Part shown: piece by piece, positions 16,969-26,262 of the stretch
Layout: each line of letters opens with the position of its first letter
Position numbering within the stretch: the stretch's first letter is position 1
Assembly: GCA_963708205.1 (NCBI GenBank)
Contig: OY970196.1
Span: 3,162,001 to 3,226,000, forward strand
DNA length: 64,000 nt
From: CAVYTF01 sp963708205
Lineage (GTDB): Bacteria > Bacteroidota > Bacteroidia > Chitinophagales > Chitinophagaceae
Reading direction: 5' to 3'
Program-made: the position numbers and the translations under genes
The notes under the pieces: model-generated
The model's database searches: none
Seen by the model: only the letters and a program-made list of their open reading frames with translations
What the model was told of the DNA's origin: nothing

Positions 16969-16999
16969 TTTGCAAAGATTTTCAATATCCTTAGTTTTG
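16969..16999 (+). promoter_or_regulatory. Promoter of rpsT
   Basis: TTTG (16969-16972) and TAGTTTTG (16992-16999) with a 19-bp spacer form a full Bacteroidota -33/-7 pair, 18 bp before the start codon of rpsT. Confidence 0.7.
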
Positions 17000-17017
17000 T
17001 ACTCCGAAAAAATATTT

Positions 17018-17275
17018 ATGGCAAATCATTCAGCTACCAAAAAAGATTCTCGTCAGGCAGAAAAACGCAGAGAAAGAAACCGTTATTATGGAAAAACAAC
17101 CCGCAATAACATTCGTGATCTGAAAGAACTGAAAGATCAAAAATCTTACACTGAAAAACTTCCGGCAACAATTTCTATGATAGATAAATTAGCAAAGCGC
17201 GGCATCATTCATAAAAATAAAGCAGCTAATTTAAAAAGCAAATTATCTAAAGCCAAAGCTTTACCAAAAGCATAA
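17018..17275 (+). CDS. rpsT: 30S ribosomal protein S20
   Basis: An 85-residue basic protein of the small ribosomal subunit that binds 16S rRNA. The opening MANHSATKKDSRQAEKRRER and the later IDKLAKRGIIHKNKAANLKS are the S20 signature. The frame extends 16 codons further upstream, but the promoter lies there and S20 proteins begin with MANH, so ATG 17018 is the start. It is a single-gene unit with its own promoter and terminator. Confidence 0.97.
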   Translation: MANHSATKKDSRQAEKRRERNRYYGKTTRNNIRDLKELKDQKSYTEKLPATISMIDKLAKRGIIHKNKAANLKSKLSKAKALPKA

Positions 17276-17294
17276 CATCATTTTATTTTATTCT

Positions 17295-17330
17295 AAAACC
17301 ATTCTAAATACAGGATGGTTTTTTTATTTT
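17295..17330. terminator. Bidirectional terminator between rpsT and the histidine kinase gene
   Basis: AAAACCAT (17295-17302) and ATGGTTTT (17315-17322) form a perfect 8-bp stem with a 12-base loop, followed by a T-rich tract on the plus strand and preceded by A residues that serve the minus strand. It overlaps the 3' end of the convergent kinase gene. Confidence 0.8.
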
Positions 17331-18700
17331 TCATTTTCAAACGTAACAGTAAACCTATTAGTATCTTCATTAAAAATGCTGTAAACAACTGTGCCTTTGT
17401 GCAAAGAAATTATTCGTTTCACAATGGACAAACCAAGACCAAAACCTTTTTTGTGTGCAGAATTTATGCTTCTAAAAAAGGGAATAAAAAGTTGTGGTTG
17501 TTCTTTTTCACTCACTAATTTTCCGTTGTTATCAAAGTGAATATTGATTGATTTTTCACCAAGGCTAATAATGATTCGCACGTTTCTATCATCAGAATAT
17601 TGGTATCCGTTTTTTATAAGATTGCGAAAAGCCGAACGCAATAAAATTTCATTTCCGTGAATTGATAAATTCAATTCATCTTCAGGAAGTTCATCAAACT
17701 CGATAGAAATATTTACATTTTTAATTCCTCTTTTTATAATTTCAATTGTGTCGTACAACACTTCATCAAGTCGCACGAGCGGCCACTCCGATCCTGTTGA
17801 TTGCTCATATTGTGATAGCAACAGCAATGAATTGGTAAGATCAATCATTTCTTGCTGGTCTTCTTTCAATGAAAGCAAAACCTTTCGCGCATCTTCAGAT
17901 GTAAGCTCTTTGCGCAATGCAGATTCAGTTTGTGCAAGCATTACTGCCAATGGTGTTCGCAGCTCGTGCGAGGCGTGATGCACAAAGTTTTTTTGCATAT
18001 CAAATGCCTTCGTTAAGCGTTCGAGCATGCCGTTGAAATTATTCGCAATCATCGCTAACTCATCATTTCTGGAAGTGTTCTTTTCAAGATCAAATCTTTC
18101 TTTAAAATTGTTCTCATTGAGATGCCTCATTTGCAGACTTAGCTTTACCAGAGGCTTCGTGATGTAGAAAACATAGAAACATGAAAACACTGCCATAACA
18201 ATGATGGCAATAATTGTTGCAATTAAGATCAACATGCCTAATTTATCAAGCTTCGCGAGACCATATTTATCATACGATACAGCAATGACGTAACCTTTTA
18301 CTGATTTGTTTTGATAATATATGCCCGCGCATTCATCATCACCCATCCTGAAAAAGTATTTTCGTTTCGCTTTGATCTTCTGAAGCAACAGAACACTGTT
18401 CGGAGTGGTATTTATAAAGGACTTTTTAAAAATTAACCTTAAAGAATCATCATAAATAAATAACGACGGCTCCGGAAGATTTACCGGAAAGTAAGAAGAC
18501 ATGCCGCCTGAAGAATTTTTATCTAAAGTATCAATGTGATGGTAAGAAAAGAAATTACTGTAAGCATAAGCACTTAGCCGGTTATCAAAATCTCTCTTAA
18601 TGTTGTTGGAATAAATAACATAAATACTTGCCATGGCGGCAAGTAAAATAGTTGCAACTACAAGCGTATGAAAAATTATAAACCGTAACCTGTACTTCAT
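17324..18700 (-). CDS. Sensor histidine kinase with HAMP domain
   Basis: A 458-residue membrane kinase. Two membrane helices (about 8-31 and 155-180) flank a roughly 120-residue extracytoplasmic sensor domain. A HAMP linker follows (182-235), then HisKA with the phospho-acceptor His245 in HHASHELRTPLAV, and an ATPase domain with N box (FRNLIKNGYQYS), a weakened G1 region (HFDNNGK) and GFGLGLSIVKRII. The G1 box has NNG in place of the usual DNG/DxGxG, which is worth noting but not necessarily inactivating. It overlaps its response regulator by four bases. The signal is unknown; the next gene (head-GIN lipoprotein) may be a target. Confidence 0.92.
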   Translation of the reverse strand: MKYRLRFIIFHTLVVATILLAAMASIYVIYSNNIKRDFDNRLSAYAYSNFFSYHHIDTLDKNSSGGMSSYFPVNLPEPSLFIYDDSLRLIFKKSFINTTPNSVLLLQKIKAKRKYFFRMGDDECAGIYYQNKSVKGYVIAVSYDKYGLAKLDKLGMLILIATIIAIIVMAVFSCFYVFYITKPLVKLSLQMRHLNENNFKERFDLEKNTSRNDELAMIANNFNGMLERLTKAFDMQKNFVHHASHELRTPLAVMLAQTESALRKELTSEDARKVLLSLKEDQQEMIDLTNSLLLLSQYEQSTGSEWPLVRLDEVLYDTIEIIKRGIKNVNISIEFDELPEDELNLSIHGNEILLRSAFRNLIKNGYQYSDDRNVRIIISLGEKSINIHFDNNGKLVSEKEQPQLFIPFFRSINSAHKKGFGLGLSIVKRIISLHKGTVVYSIFNEDTNRFTVTFENEK

Positions 18701-19395
18701 GTTAAGGGCGCTTCCCTGATATAATAGCCGAAGCCCGCTTTGGTGTGTATCAGCTTAGGTTCGTATAATTTATCTATCTTGTTTCTCAGGAAGCTTATAT
18801 ATACTTCAATGGTGTTCGTTCCGGTATCAAAGCTAAGCTCCCAAACTTTTTCCAGGATCTCGTGCTTCGGCAACACTTTATCCTGGTTGCGCAGCAACAA
18901 CACAAGCAGCGCAAATTCTTTGGCCGTAAGGGTAATTATCTTTCCCTGGCGGCTCACTGTTTTGCTGTCCATATCCACGTAAAGATCTGCGAGCAACAAT
19001 TTTTCTCCCGGCCTGTGTTCTATTTCGGCACGTTTGATAAATACTTTTATTCGCGCCAGCAATTCATCAAAATGAAATGGTTTTGTAATGTAATCATCAG
19101 CGCCTAAGCGAAAAGCGTCTATCTTATCCTGCAACTCACCGAGCGCAGTAACCATAATGATCGGCACTTTGCTGTTATGTTCTCTGAATTCTTTACAAAG
19201 AGCCATCCCGCTTTTGCCCGGTAGATTAATATCAAGCAAAACAAGCGCATATTTATTTTGCCTGAACAACTTTTCTGCGGCATAACCATCATGCGCAACA
19301 TCAACGATGTAACCGGCAACGGAAAGTTCTTCCTGCACTACCTGGGCAAGCTTCAGTTCATCTTCAGCTAGTAAGATTTTGTATACAGATTCCAT
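18697..19395 (-). CDS. OmpR/PhoB family response regulator
   Basis: A 232-residue transcription factor. The receiver domain (1-120) has the acidic pair Glu11/Asp12, the phospho-acceptor Asp55 in LVLLDINLPG, Thr in MVTALGE and the conserved Lys in YITKPF. The winged-helix DNA-binding domain (about 135-230) ends with ILEKVWELSFDTGTNTIEVY and GFGYYI. It resembles CusR/ArlR-type regulators paired with HAMP kinases. The stop overlaps the kinase start by four bases, so the pair is co-translated. Confidence 0.95.
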   Translation of the reverse strand: MESVYKILLAEDELKLAQVVQEELSVAGYIVDVAHDGYAAEKLFRQNKYALVLLDINLPGKSGMALCKEFREHNSKVPIIMVTALGELQDKIDAFRLGADDYITKPFHFDELLARIKVFIKRAEIEHRPGEKLLLADLYVDMDSKTVSRQGKIITLTAKEFALLVLLLRNQDKVLPKHEILEKVWELSFDTGTNTIEVYISFLRNKIDKLYEPKLIHTKAGFGYYIREAPLT

Positions 19396-19515
19396 GGGGG
19401 GAAAGTTTTAAAAAACTTTTATTTAATTTAATTGGGGCATCAAGTTGATACTTTTTATCCAGAACAGCTTATTCTGTTATCAACATGCGTTAATAATATT
19501 TTTTTCTTTTATCAT

Positions 19516-20241
19516 TCAGGGCAATTGCTTTATCGTGCCGGTGCCGGCAACATTCTGTGTGATGTTTGGCGTGCCATGATAATATACATCACCCGTTCCG
19601 GCAATCTCTACGTTTAAAGATGCAGATGCAAAGACTTTCGCATTGCCGCTGCCTGCAATATGTATGTCGGCGTTCTCTGCTTTCAGGTCCTCTGCTTTAT
19701 AATCTCCAATGCCATCAATCTCTACACGGCTGTCTTTCGTTTCACCCGATAAATTTATATCTCCTGTACCGGCAATGCTGCTGGAAATTGTTGGCGTATT
19801 AACCTGCAGCGTGATATTTCCCGTGCCCTCAATACTAAGATCTATTTTATCGCTGCCGCTGAAAAGCCCATCTCCCACTACATCTCCGCTGCCGGCAACA
19901 TCAATGCTTTCAAGCTTATCAGTGGTAATATAAACTTTGATCTTGTTATCTGAAGAGAGGTTCACTTTATCTTTCGTCCGAAGGTTTAAAGCATTGTCTT
20001 TGTATTCTGTAATGATGTAAGGCATCAGGTTTTCATCAGCATCAATCTTTACAGATGCAGGTGTGCCCTGAACGATCTCCACATCAAAATTACCGCTGGA
20101 ATGTAAGTTGCGTGCATCAGTAACATTGCGTGTTTCAGTTGTCATTTTACCATCGCCATGTATCGTTTTGTTCCAGATATTTATGCAGGATGAATGAAGT
20201 AAAGAAATGGTGATGATACAAATGATCATACAATTTTTCAT
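19516..20241 (-). CDS. Head-GIN domain (DUF2807) lipoprotein
   Basis: A 241-residue putative surface lipoprotein. The signal peptide ends in a lipobox-like LLHSSC (Cys19). The rest is a right-handed repeat domain built from alternating short strands with recurring phrases: SGNFDVEIVQG, IDVAGSGDVVG, IEGTGNITL, IAGTGDINLSG, IDGIGDYKA, IAGSGNAKV, IAGTGDVYYHG and VAGTGTIKQLP. This is the DUF2807 (head GIN) pattern, thought to be adhesive or structural. It lies upstream of and in the same direction as the two-component operon with a 120-bp gap, so it may share the same stress response; that is inference. Confidence 0.9.
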   Translation of the reverse strand: MKNCMIICIITISLLHSSCINIWNKTIHGDGKMTTETRNVTDARNLHSSGNFDVEIVQGTPASVKIDADENLMPYIITEYKDNALNLRTKDKVNLSSDNKIKVYITTDKLESIDVAGSGDVVGDGLFSGSDKIDLSIEGTGNITLQVNTPTISSSIAGTGDINLSGETKDSRVEIDGIGDYKAEDLKAENADIHIAGSGNAKVFASASLNVEIAGTGDVYYHGTPNITQNVAGTGTIKQLP

Positions 20242-20351
20242 GCAATTAATTTCGTCATAAAAATATAAAAACTATTGAGAGTTGAATAAATATTTATTTT
20301 TTATTTGTATTGATTGAAAATAATTTCATCATCAACAAAACAGAAAATAAA

Positions 20352-20380
20352 AAACCCTGCAATTTTTAATTACAGGGTTT
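20352..20380 (-). terminator. Terminator of the 20406-20783 gene
   Basis: AAACCCTG (20352-20359) pairs perfectly with CAGGGTTT (20373-20380), and the stem extends inward with one mismatch. On the minus strand it is followed by a run of T residues. Confidence 0.85.
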
Positions 20381-20405
20381 GCATGTGCAGAAAAATTATG
20401 GATTA

Positions 20406-20783
20406 CTAAGCTGCTTTTTCCACGGGTACCGTTTTCTTAGAGCTACGGCTTTTGTATTCTGTTTTCTTTTTTAAACCAAGCGCCTGAATTTCGTTGCTGC
20501 TATCGCCGTATTGTGCTATTACCTGCGATTTTACGCCCAAAATATAATTGTGAAAATTCCACTCTGCCGCAACAGCATTGTCGCGTGCACTCTTTAATGC
20601 AATCACTGCCTGCTGTTCAGCTTTCAGAAGATCCTGCATATTTTCCTGTGCTTTGTTACCAATGTCTAATGTGAAATTTTGGTTTGCAGGAGCATAATCA
20701 GTTATGTCTTCCAGCGCAAGTAAAGAATCATTGTCTTCAAGCAACTGCTTTGGTGCAATGCGAACCGTTTGGTTTTTTGCCAT
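20406..20783 (-). CDS. Small cytosolic protein, unknown function
   Basis: A 125-residue protein starting MAKNQTVRIAPKQLLEDNDS and predicted to be largely helical (about residues 45-105, LKAEQQAVIALKSARDNAVA), with a basic C-terminal tail (KKKTEYKSRSSKKTVPVEKA). I place the start at ATG 20783 because the 25 extra upstream residues look like leader sequence. No signal peptide or known domain is recognised. It stands alone with its own terminator. A structural or nucleic-acid-associated role is possible from the basic tail but not shown. Confidence 0.65.
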   Translation of the reverse strand: MAKNQTVRIAPKQLLEDNDSLLALEDITDYAPANQNFTLDIGNKAQENMQDLLKAEQQAVIALKSARDNAVAAEWNFHNYILGVKSQVIAQYGDSSNEIQALGLKKKTEYKSRSSKKTVPVEKAA

Positions 20784-21095
20784 GATAAAAGATTTTTGTT
20801 TGAATGAAAACAACATTTGCTTTGTGTTTATTATGCTGATGTTTTGTTTTAATGTCAATTTAATAATGAAGAAAATTTTGATGAGGAAGGAAAGATTTTT
20901 TTAAAAAAATATTTTGTTCTGATAAAGAAGAAGAAAGAAATGGTCTGAAAGAAAATATTTCTGATGCAATCAAAAAAAATATTTAATTGAAATGATGCAC
21001 TTGTTATTATTTCAAAGCATCATTATTCAAAAAAATCATCTCATCATTTTCACCTCTTCATACTTCCTCCTTTCAATTATCTTCGCGGCAGTTTT

Positions 21096-22628
21096 ATGAC
21101 AGAAAAAATTATCGTTCTTGATTTCGGAAGTCAATACACACAGCTTATTGCGCGCGCCGTTCGCGAAGCAAATGTGTTCTGCGAAATTCTTCCGTACAAC
21201 AAATCCTTTATCATTGATGCATCGGTAAAAGGCATTATTCTCAGCGGCTCGCCTTTCAGCGTTAATGAAGCCAACGCGCCTGTTGTTGATGTGCAAAGTT
21301 TTATACATGATGTGCCTGTGCTCGGTGTTTGTTACGGCGCGCAGCTAACCGCGAAAGTCTTTGGCGGCAAGGTTGATAAAAGTAATAAGCGTGAGTTTGG
21401 ACGCGCGAATCTGCATATTGAAAAAGAAAATATTTTACTGCAAAATGTTGCCGATGATTCGCAAGTGTGGATGAGCCACAGCGACTCGATCACGCAGTTG
21501 CCTGAAGGTTTTGAATTGTTGGCAACAACGGCAAGCATTCCCGTTGCTGCGTTTAAAAAGATAGAGAGTAATTGCGCTTTGTATGGTATACAATTTCATC
21601 CGGAGGTTTATCATTCTACTGAAGGGAAAAAAATAATAAAAAATTTTTTGGTTGATGTTTGTGGCTGCACACAAAATTTTACGCCGGCATCTTTCATTCA
21701 CGAAACGGTAGAACAACTGAAGGCAAAGATCGGCGACGCACATGTGATCATGGCTTTAAGCGGCGGCGTTGACAGCACAGTTGCTGCGACTTTAATTAGT
21801 AAAGCGATCGGCGATAGACTTCACGGCATATTTGTAGATAACGGTTTGCTTCGCAAAGATGAATTTGCGCAGGTTTTATCAACCTACAAAACAATTGGCT
21901 TGAACGTGACCGGCGTTGATGCGAAAAATATTTTTTATGATGCTTTAAAAAATAAAACGGAGCCAGAAGCGAAGCGCAAGGCAATAGGAAAATCTTTTAT
22001 TGATGTTTTTCATGATGAAGCGTTAAAGATAAAGGAAGCAAAGTATTTAGGCCAGGGCACAATTTATCCTGACGTGATAGAAAGTGTAAGTGTTCATGGA
22101 CCATCGCAGACAATAAAATCGCATCACAACGTTGGCGGTTTGCCGGAGATAATGCATCTTGATCTTGTGGAGCCTTTACGTTTTTTATTTAAAGATGAAG
22201 TGCGCAAAGTAGGGCTGGAATTAGGCATCCCGACAACATCTATTCGGCGACATCCTTTTCCCGGACCAGGATTAGCAATAAGAATCTTGGGCGAAGTAAC
22301 TGCTGAGAAGGTAAAACTTTTACAGGACGCGGACTGTGTTTATATAAATGCACTGCGACAGCATAATTTGTATGATGAAGTTTGGCAGGCAGGTGCAATA
22401 TTACTTCCTGTGCAAAGCGTAGGTGTTATGGGTGATGAACGAACGTATGAGTTTACGATTGCATTGCGTGCGGTCACTTCCGTAGATGGAATGACGGCAG
22501 ATTGGGCGCATCTTCCTTATGAATTTCTTGCACAGGTTTCAAGTGATATTATAAATAATGTGCGTGGCATTAACCGCGTTGTGTATGATATCAGCAGCAA
22601 GCCACCGGCAACCATCGAATGGGAATAG
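21096..22628 (+). CDS. guaA: GMP synthase (glutamine-hydrolysing)
   Basis: A 510-residue enzyme converting XMP to GMP. The N-terminal class I glutamine amidotransferase (1-190) has the triad Cys79 (GVCYGAQ), His168 and Glu170 (GIQFHPE). The ATP pyrophosphatase domain follows with the P-loop ALSGGVDST (221-228). The C-terminal dimerisation domain includes RHPFPGPGLAIRILG and ends in KPPATIEWE. Full length. It stands alone; a TATCTTCG element close to the promoter consensus precedes it, but I found no riboswitch in the 236-bp leader region. Confidence 0.97.
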   Translation: MTEKIIVLDFGSQYTQLIARAVREANVFCEILPYNKSFIIDASVKGIILSGSPFSVNEANAPVVDVQSFIHDVPVLGVCYGAQLTAKVFGGKVDKSNKREFGRANLHIEKENILLQNVADDSQVWMSHSDSITQLPEGFELLATTASIPVAAFKKIESNCALYGIQFHPEVYHSTEGKKIIKNFLVDVCGCTQNFTPASFIHETVEQLKAKIGDAHVIMALSGGVDSTVAATLISKAIGDRLHGIFVDNGLLRKDEFAQVLSTYKTIGLNVTGVDAKNIFYDALKNKTEPEAKRKAIGKSFIDVFHDEALKIKEAKYLGQGTIYPDVIESVSVHGPSQTIKSHHNVGGLPEIMHLDLVEPLRFLFKDEVRKVGLELGIPTTSIRRHPFPGPGLAIRILGEVTAEKVKLLQDADCVYINALRQHNLYDEVWQAGAILLPVQSVGVMGDERTYEFTIALRAVTSVDGMTADWAHLPYEFLAQVSSDIINNVRGINRVVYDISSKPPATIEWE

Positions 22629-22691
22629 TTTTATGTAAATTAATATAAGTAGATTTTAAGAAAGAGATATGAGATGCAACTTTTATAATCT

Positions 22692-22699
22692 TACTTTTG
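22692..22699 (+). promoter_or_regulatory. -7 promoter element for the 22743 gene
   Basis: TACTTTTG matches TAnnTTTG, 43 bp before the start codon. No clear -33 element. Confidence 0.45.
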
Positions 22700-22742
22700 A
22701 AAATCCATTATCAACTATCTCATTTATTCTTACAACTTCATC

Positions 22743-25700
22743 ATGAAAATAAATGCAACCTTAACAACGCTTATTGTTTTAATAATTTTTGCAACGCAAA
22801 GTTTTTCGCAAAATGTTTTTACACAACATAACAATAATAGCCGCACCGGATGGAATAATAATGAAAAAAAATTAAACATTTCCAATGTCACCGCGGGCTC
22901 GTTCGGTAAACTTTTTACGCTTGCAGTTGACGACCAGATATATGCTCAACCTTTGACAATAAATCATGTAACAATTTCCGGAAAAGGAAAAAGAAATGTG
23001 GTGTATGTTGCAACAGTCAACAACAGTGTGTATGCATTTGATGCTGATTCTTCCAACAATGGCACACCTTACTGGCAAATAAATCTTACACTGCCTCACG
23101 GCCGCGCTCCGAAGAATACAGATATGACGGGCGCTTGCGGGGGCGGCTATCGTGATTTTTCAGGAAATATGGGAATTGTTGGTACGCCGGTAATTGACAC
23201 TGCTACCAATACAATGTACCTCGTTGCAAGAACTATTGATAGCACCAGCAGTCATTTTTACCAATACCTGCACGCAATTGATATAACAACAGGCAAAGAG
23301 AAGACGAACAGTCCTGTATTAATTACTGCGCATGTAAATGGCACAGGTGATGGAAGTATAAATGGTGTTATCAGTTTTGATCCACAAAGAAATAACCAGC
23401 GTCCTGCACTTTTATTGTTGAACGGAACAGTTTATATCGGATGGTCTTCGCATTGCGATTGGCGTCCATATCATGGTTGGGTGATGGGTTATGATGAAAC
23501 TACCTTAAAAGAAAAAAGAATTTACAACACTACACCCGCAGGATATGAAGGTGGCATTTGGATGAGTGGTGAAGGATTATCTGCGGATAGTTTGGGTAAT
23601 ATTTATCTTGGAGTTGGCAATGGCTCTGTTGGCGTTAGTAACAATCCTTCAGATCTTACTAATCGTTCTGAAAGCGCTTTAAAATTAACTCCTACAGATA
23701 CAAGTTTTACGATTGCGAGTTTTTTTTCACCAAATAATATTTCTGAATTAGAAGCCTCTGATCTTGATTTTGGTGTGACACAAATGCTATTAATTCCAAA
23801 CACAAATGATGTAATTGTTGGCTGCAAAGATGGGCATCTTTATCTCATGAATAAAGACACACTTGGAGGTTATGATGGAAATACAAATCATGTGAAACAG
23901 TCGATTGATTTAGGCACAAATGCGAGTCTTCGTTCTTCACTTACCTATTATAATGGTGCAACGAATGCGTATGTTTATTCATGGTCTGAGAATACTTTAT
24001 TAAAACAGTTTGCTGTTGTAAAAAATGCCGATACGCTTAATACAGGCAATGTTACACAAAGTGGTGTGCAAGGTCCTGTTGGAAATAATGGTGCACAGTT
24101 AGCAGTATCATCAAACGGGTCTGATGATAACACTGCAATTCTGTGGGCTTACTTTGCTGCCAACGGAGATGCAAATCAATCTGTAAGACCGGGAATTCTT
24201 CATGCTTTTGCTGCTTCAAATGTTACGCATGAATTATGGAATTCTTCCATGGTTTCAACTGATAATCCCGGAAATTATGCTAAGTTTAATCCTCCAACAA
24301 TTTGTAACGGCAAAGTTTATTTGCCAACTTTTTCAAACCAATTGGTTGTTTATGGATTAACCGGAAAAGTAGTAGACACCTGCAATACGCCAAACATTGC
24401 ATTAAACAAAACAGCAACTGCATCTTCATCCAAAAATAATTTTCCTGTCTCAAATGCATTTGATGGAAATGCAACTACTTTTTGGAAAAGCAATGCTGCA
24501 GATACTCAATTTGTGAATGTGGATTTAGGAACAAGTTTTAATATTTGCCAGGTAGTTTTGAAATGGAATAAAGAGATCGGTAAAAATTTTAAAATTCAAT
24601 TATCGAATGACACATTGCAATGGAAAAACATCTCTACTGTAAAAAACAATTCATCCATCACTAATACCATTGATGTAAAAGGAAGCGGAAGATATGTACG
24701 GTTATATCTGACTGTGCCATCAAACAAAAATGGTTACTCACTTAGTGAGTTTGAGGTTTATGGAAATCAATCAGGAACAAACTGCACGCAGCCAACTTCT
24801 TTATCTGTTAGTGATGTGTATGAAAACACGGCAGTGCTGCATTGGCAAAGCACAGGAACAGGAAATTATAATGTGCAATACAAAGCAGTTACTTCTGGTG
24901 ACTGGATAACAATTTCGGCTGATACAAATTTTGTAGCGTTAAAAGGTTTGGCATGCGGCTCAGATTATTTATATCGCGTGCAGGGTGTATGCAGCAGCAC
25001 ATCAGTTAGTAATTATTCTGTGCAAAGTGCGTTCTCCACTTTATCATGTAATGCCAATTGCGGACCGCTTCCTACACGATGGTCAACTGCGGATATTGGT
25101 AATGTTGGTATTGCCGGCTCTGCATGCTATAGTGATTCCGTTTATACTTTGCAAGGTTCGGGAGATGATATTTGGAATAATGCAGACGCTTTTCGCTTTG
25201 CGTATAAAACCTTGGTTGGTGATGAAACGATTACTGCAAGAGTAACGTCTATTGATAATACAGATGTCTGGAATAAAATAGGTATTATGATTCGTGAAGA
25301 CCTTACTGCAGGCTCACGCAATGCTTTCATTGCATTTACAAGCGGCAACGGCATAACATATCAATATAGAAATACGCCTGACGGTTCTTCGTCAAACTCC
25401 GCAACTGGTTCTTCTCTTTCAACTCCTTATTGGATAAGGCTTGTAAAGGCTGGTTCACTATACAGTGGCTTTTATTCAAAAAATGGAAATAACTGGACAG
25501 CTTTGGGCAGCTCCATCAATGTTGGCTTTGGTGATAGTACAGCCGTTTATGCAGGCTTTGCAATTACAAGCCACAACGATAATGAGCTTTCCACAGGCAC
25601 GATAGATAATTATTCACTTTCAGGAGCTTCATCACTTCAGCTATTAAGTTTTACGGCAGATCTTACGACCAATCAAACAGTATCCATTCAATGGATAAGT

Positions 25701-26171
25701 AATATTGAAGTTGGATTGAAAAAATTTATTCTGCAACGCAGTATTGATGATGTAAATTTTGCAACAATTGATTCTGCTGATGCAGAGAATGATGGAGAAT
25801 ACACAGTCACTTATAATAAGACAGACCTGCATCCTGCACAGGGATTAAATTATTATCGCCTGCAAATTTTAAATGATGATGGCACATATAATTATTCTCC
25901 TTTAGCTACAGTCTTTTTTACCAATAGCATCGCGCCAGTGATATATCCCAATCCTGCAAAATATTCGATTAATATTGCGCAGGGAACTGACCAGATAAAA
26001 ATGATAAACATCTATGACATTACGGGAAGAGTTATGATAAATAATTCATTGCAGAGTGGTGCCACAAACCCTGTTATTATTTCAACAGCAAATCTTGCTT
26101 CGGGAATTTATTTTGTGGAAATAAGAACCACCACAAGCGTATACCGGAATAAGATCTTTGTAAAACAATAG
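22743..26171 (+). CDS. Large multidomain T9SS-secreted protein (PQQ-like, F5/8C, FnIII, sorting domain)
   Basis: An 1142-residue exported protein with signal peptide (MKINATLTTLIVLIIFATQS). By eye: a PQQ/quinoprotein-like propeller (about 30-545; repeats such as VVYVATVNNSVYAFDADS, GCKDGHLYLMNKDT, ILHAFAASN); an F5/8 type C discoidin-like module (about 552-672; ATASSSKNNFPVSNAFDG); a fibronectin III-like module (about 680-770); a DUF1349/concanavalin-like module (about 785-955; WNNADAFRFAYKTL, WNKIGIMIREDLTAGSRN); another strand-rich module; and a C-terminal T9SS type A sorting domain (from about 1065; IYPNPAKYSINI, DITGRVM, SGIYFVEI). Probably a surface-bound or released binding protein; the ligand is unknown. 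Confidence 0.88.
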   Translation: MKINATLTTLIVLIIFATQSFSQNVFTQHNNNSRTGWNNNEKKLNISNVTAGSFGKLFTLAVDDQIYAQPLTINHVTISGKGKRNVVYVATVNNSVYAFDADSSNNGTPYWQINLTLPHGRAPKNTDMTGACGGGYRDFSGNMGIVGTPVIDTATNTMYLVARTIDSTSSHFYQYLHAIDITTGKEKTNSPVLITAHVNGTGDGSINGVISFDPQRNNQRPALLLLNGTVYIGWSSHCDWRPYHGWVMGYDETTLKEKRIYNTTPAGYEGGIWMSGEGLSADSLGNIYLGVGNGSVGVSNNPSDLTNRSESALKLTPTDTSFTIASFFSPNNISELEASDLDFGVTQMLLIPNTNDVIVGCKDGHLYLMNKDTLGGYDGNTNHVKQSIDLGTNASLRSSLTYYNGATNAYVYSWSENTLLKQFAVVKNADTLNTGNVTQSGVQGPVGNNGAQLAVSSNGSDDNTAILWAYFAANGDANQSVRPGILHAFAASNVTHELWNSSMVSTDNPGNYAKFNPPTICNGKVYLPTFSNQLVVYGLTGKVVDTCNTPNIALNKTATASSSKNNFPVSNAFDGNATTFWKSNAADTQFVNVDLGTSFNICQVVLKWNKEIGKNFKIQLSNDTLQWKNISTVKNNSSITNTIDVKGSGRYVRLYLTVPSNKNGYSLSEFEVYGNQSGTNCTQPTSLSVSDVYENTAVLHWQSTGTGNYNVQYKAVTSGDWITISADTNFVALKGLACGSDYLYRVQGVCSSTSVSNYSVQSAFSTLSCNANCGPLPTRWSTADIGNVGIAGSACYSDSVYTLQGSGDDIWNNADAFRFAYKTLVGDETITARVTSIDNTDVWNKIGIMIREDLTAGSRNAFIAFTSGNGITYQYRNTPDGSSSNSATGSSLSTPYWIRLVKAGSLYSGFYSKNGNNWTALGSSINVGFGDSTAVYAGFAITSHNDNELSTGTIDNYSLSGASSLQLLSFTADLTTNQTVSIQWISNIEVGLKKFILQRSIDDVNFATIDSADAENDGEYTVTYNKTDLHPAQGLNYYRLQILNDDGTYNYSPLATVFFTNSIAPVIYPNPAKYSINIAQGTDQIKMINIYDITGRVMINNSLQSGATNPVIISTANLASGIYFVEIRTTTSVYRNKIFVKQ

Positions 26172-26204
26172 CTGTTCTTATTCAATCATTCATCAACCTT
26201 AAAT

Positions 26205-26236
26205 AAAAAAACTGCGGCTTTATAAGGTCGCAGTCA
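26205..26236. terminator. Terminator between the 22743 gene and infC
   Basis: ACTGCG (26211-26216) and CGCAGT (26229-26234) form the stem. On the minus strand it is followed by a long T run, fitting the end of infC. Confidence 0.7.
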
Positions 26237-26262
26237 TTCAATTTTTATTCTATAAAAATTAA

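Noticed and set aside
19566..19933. Plus-strand frames opposite the head-GIN gene
   Set aside because: Antisense shadows of a repetitive minus-strand gene with clear family motifs and signal peptide.
21036..21095. Riboswitch upstream of guaA
   Set aside because: No purine-riboswitch-like junction could be traced; only a near-consensus promoter element is visible.
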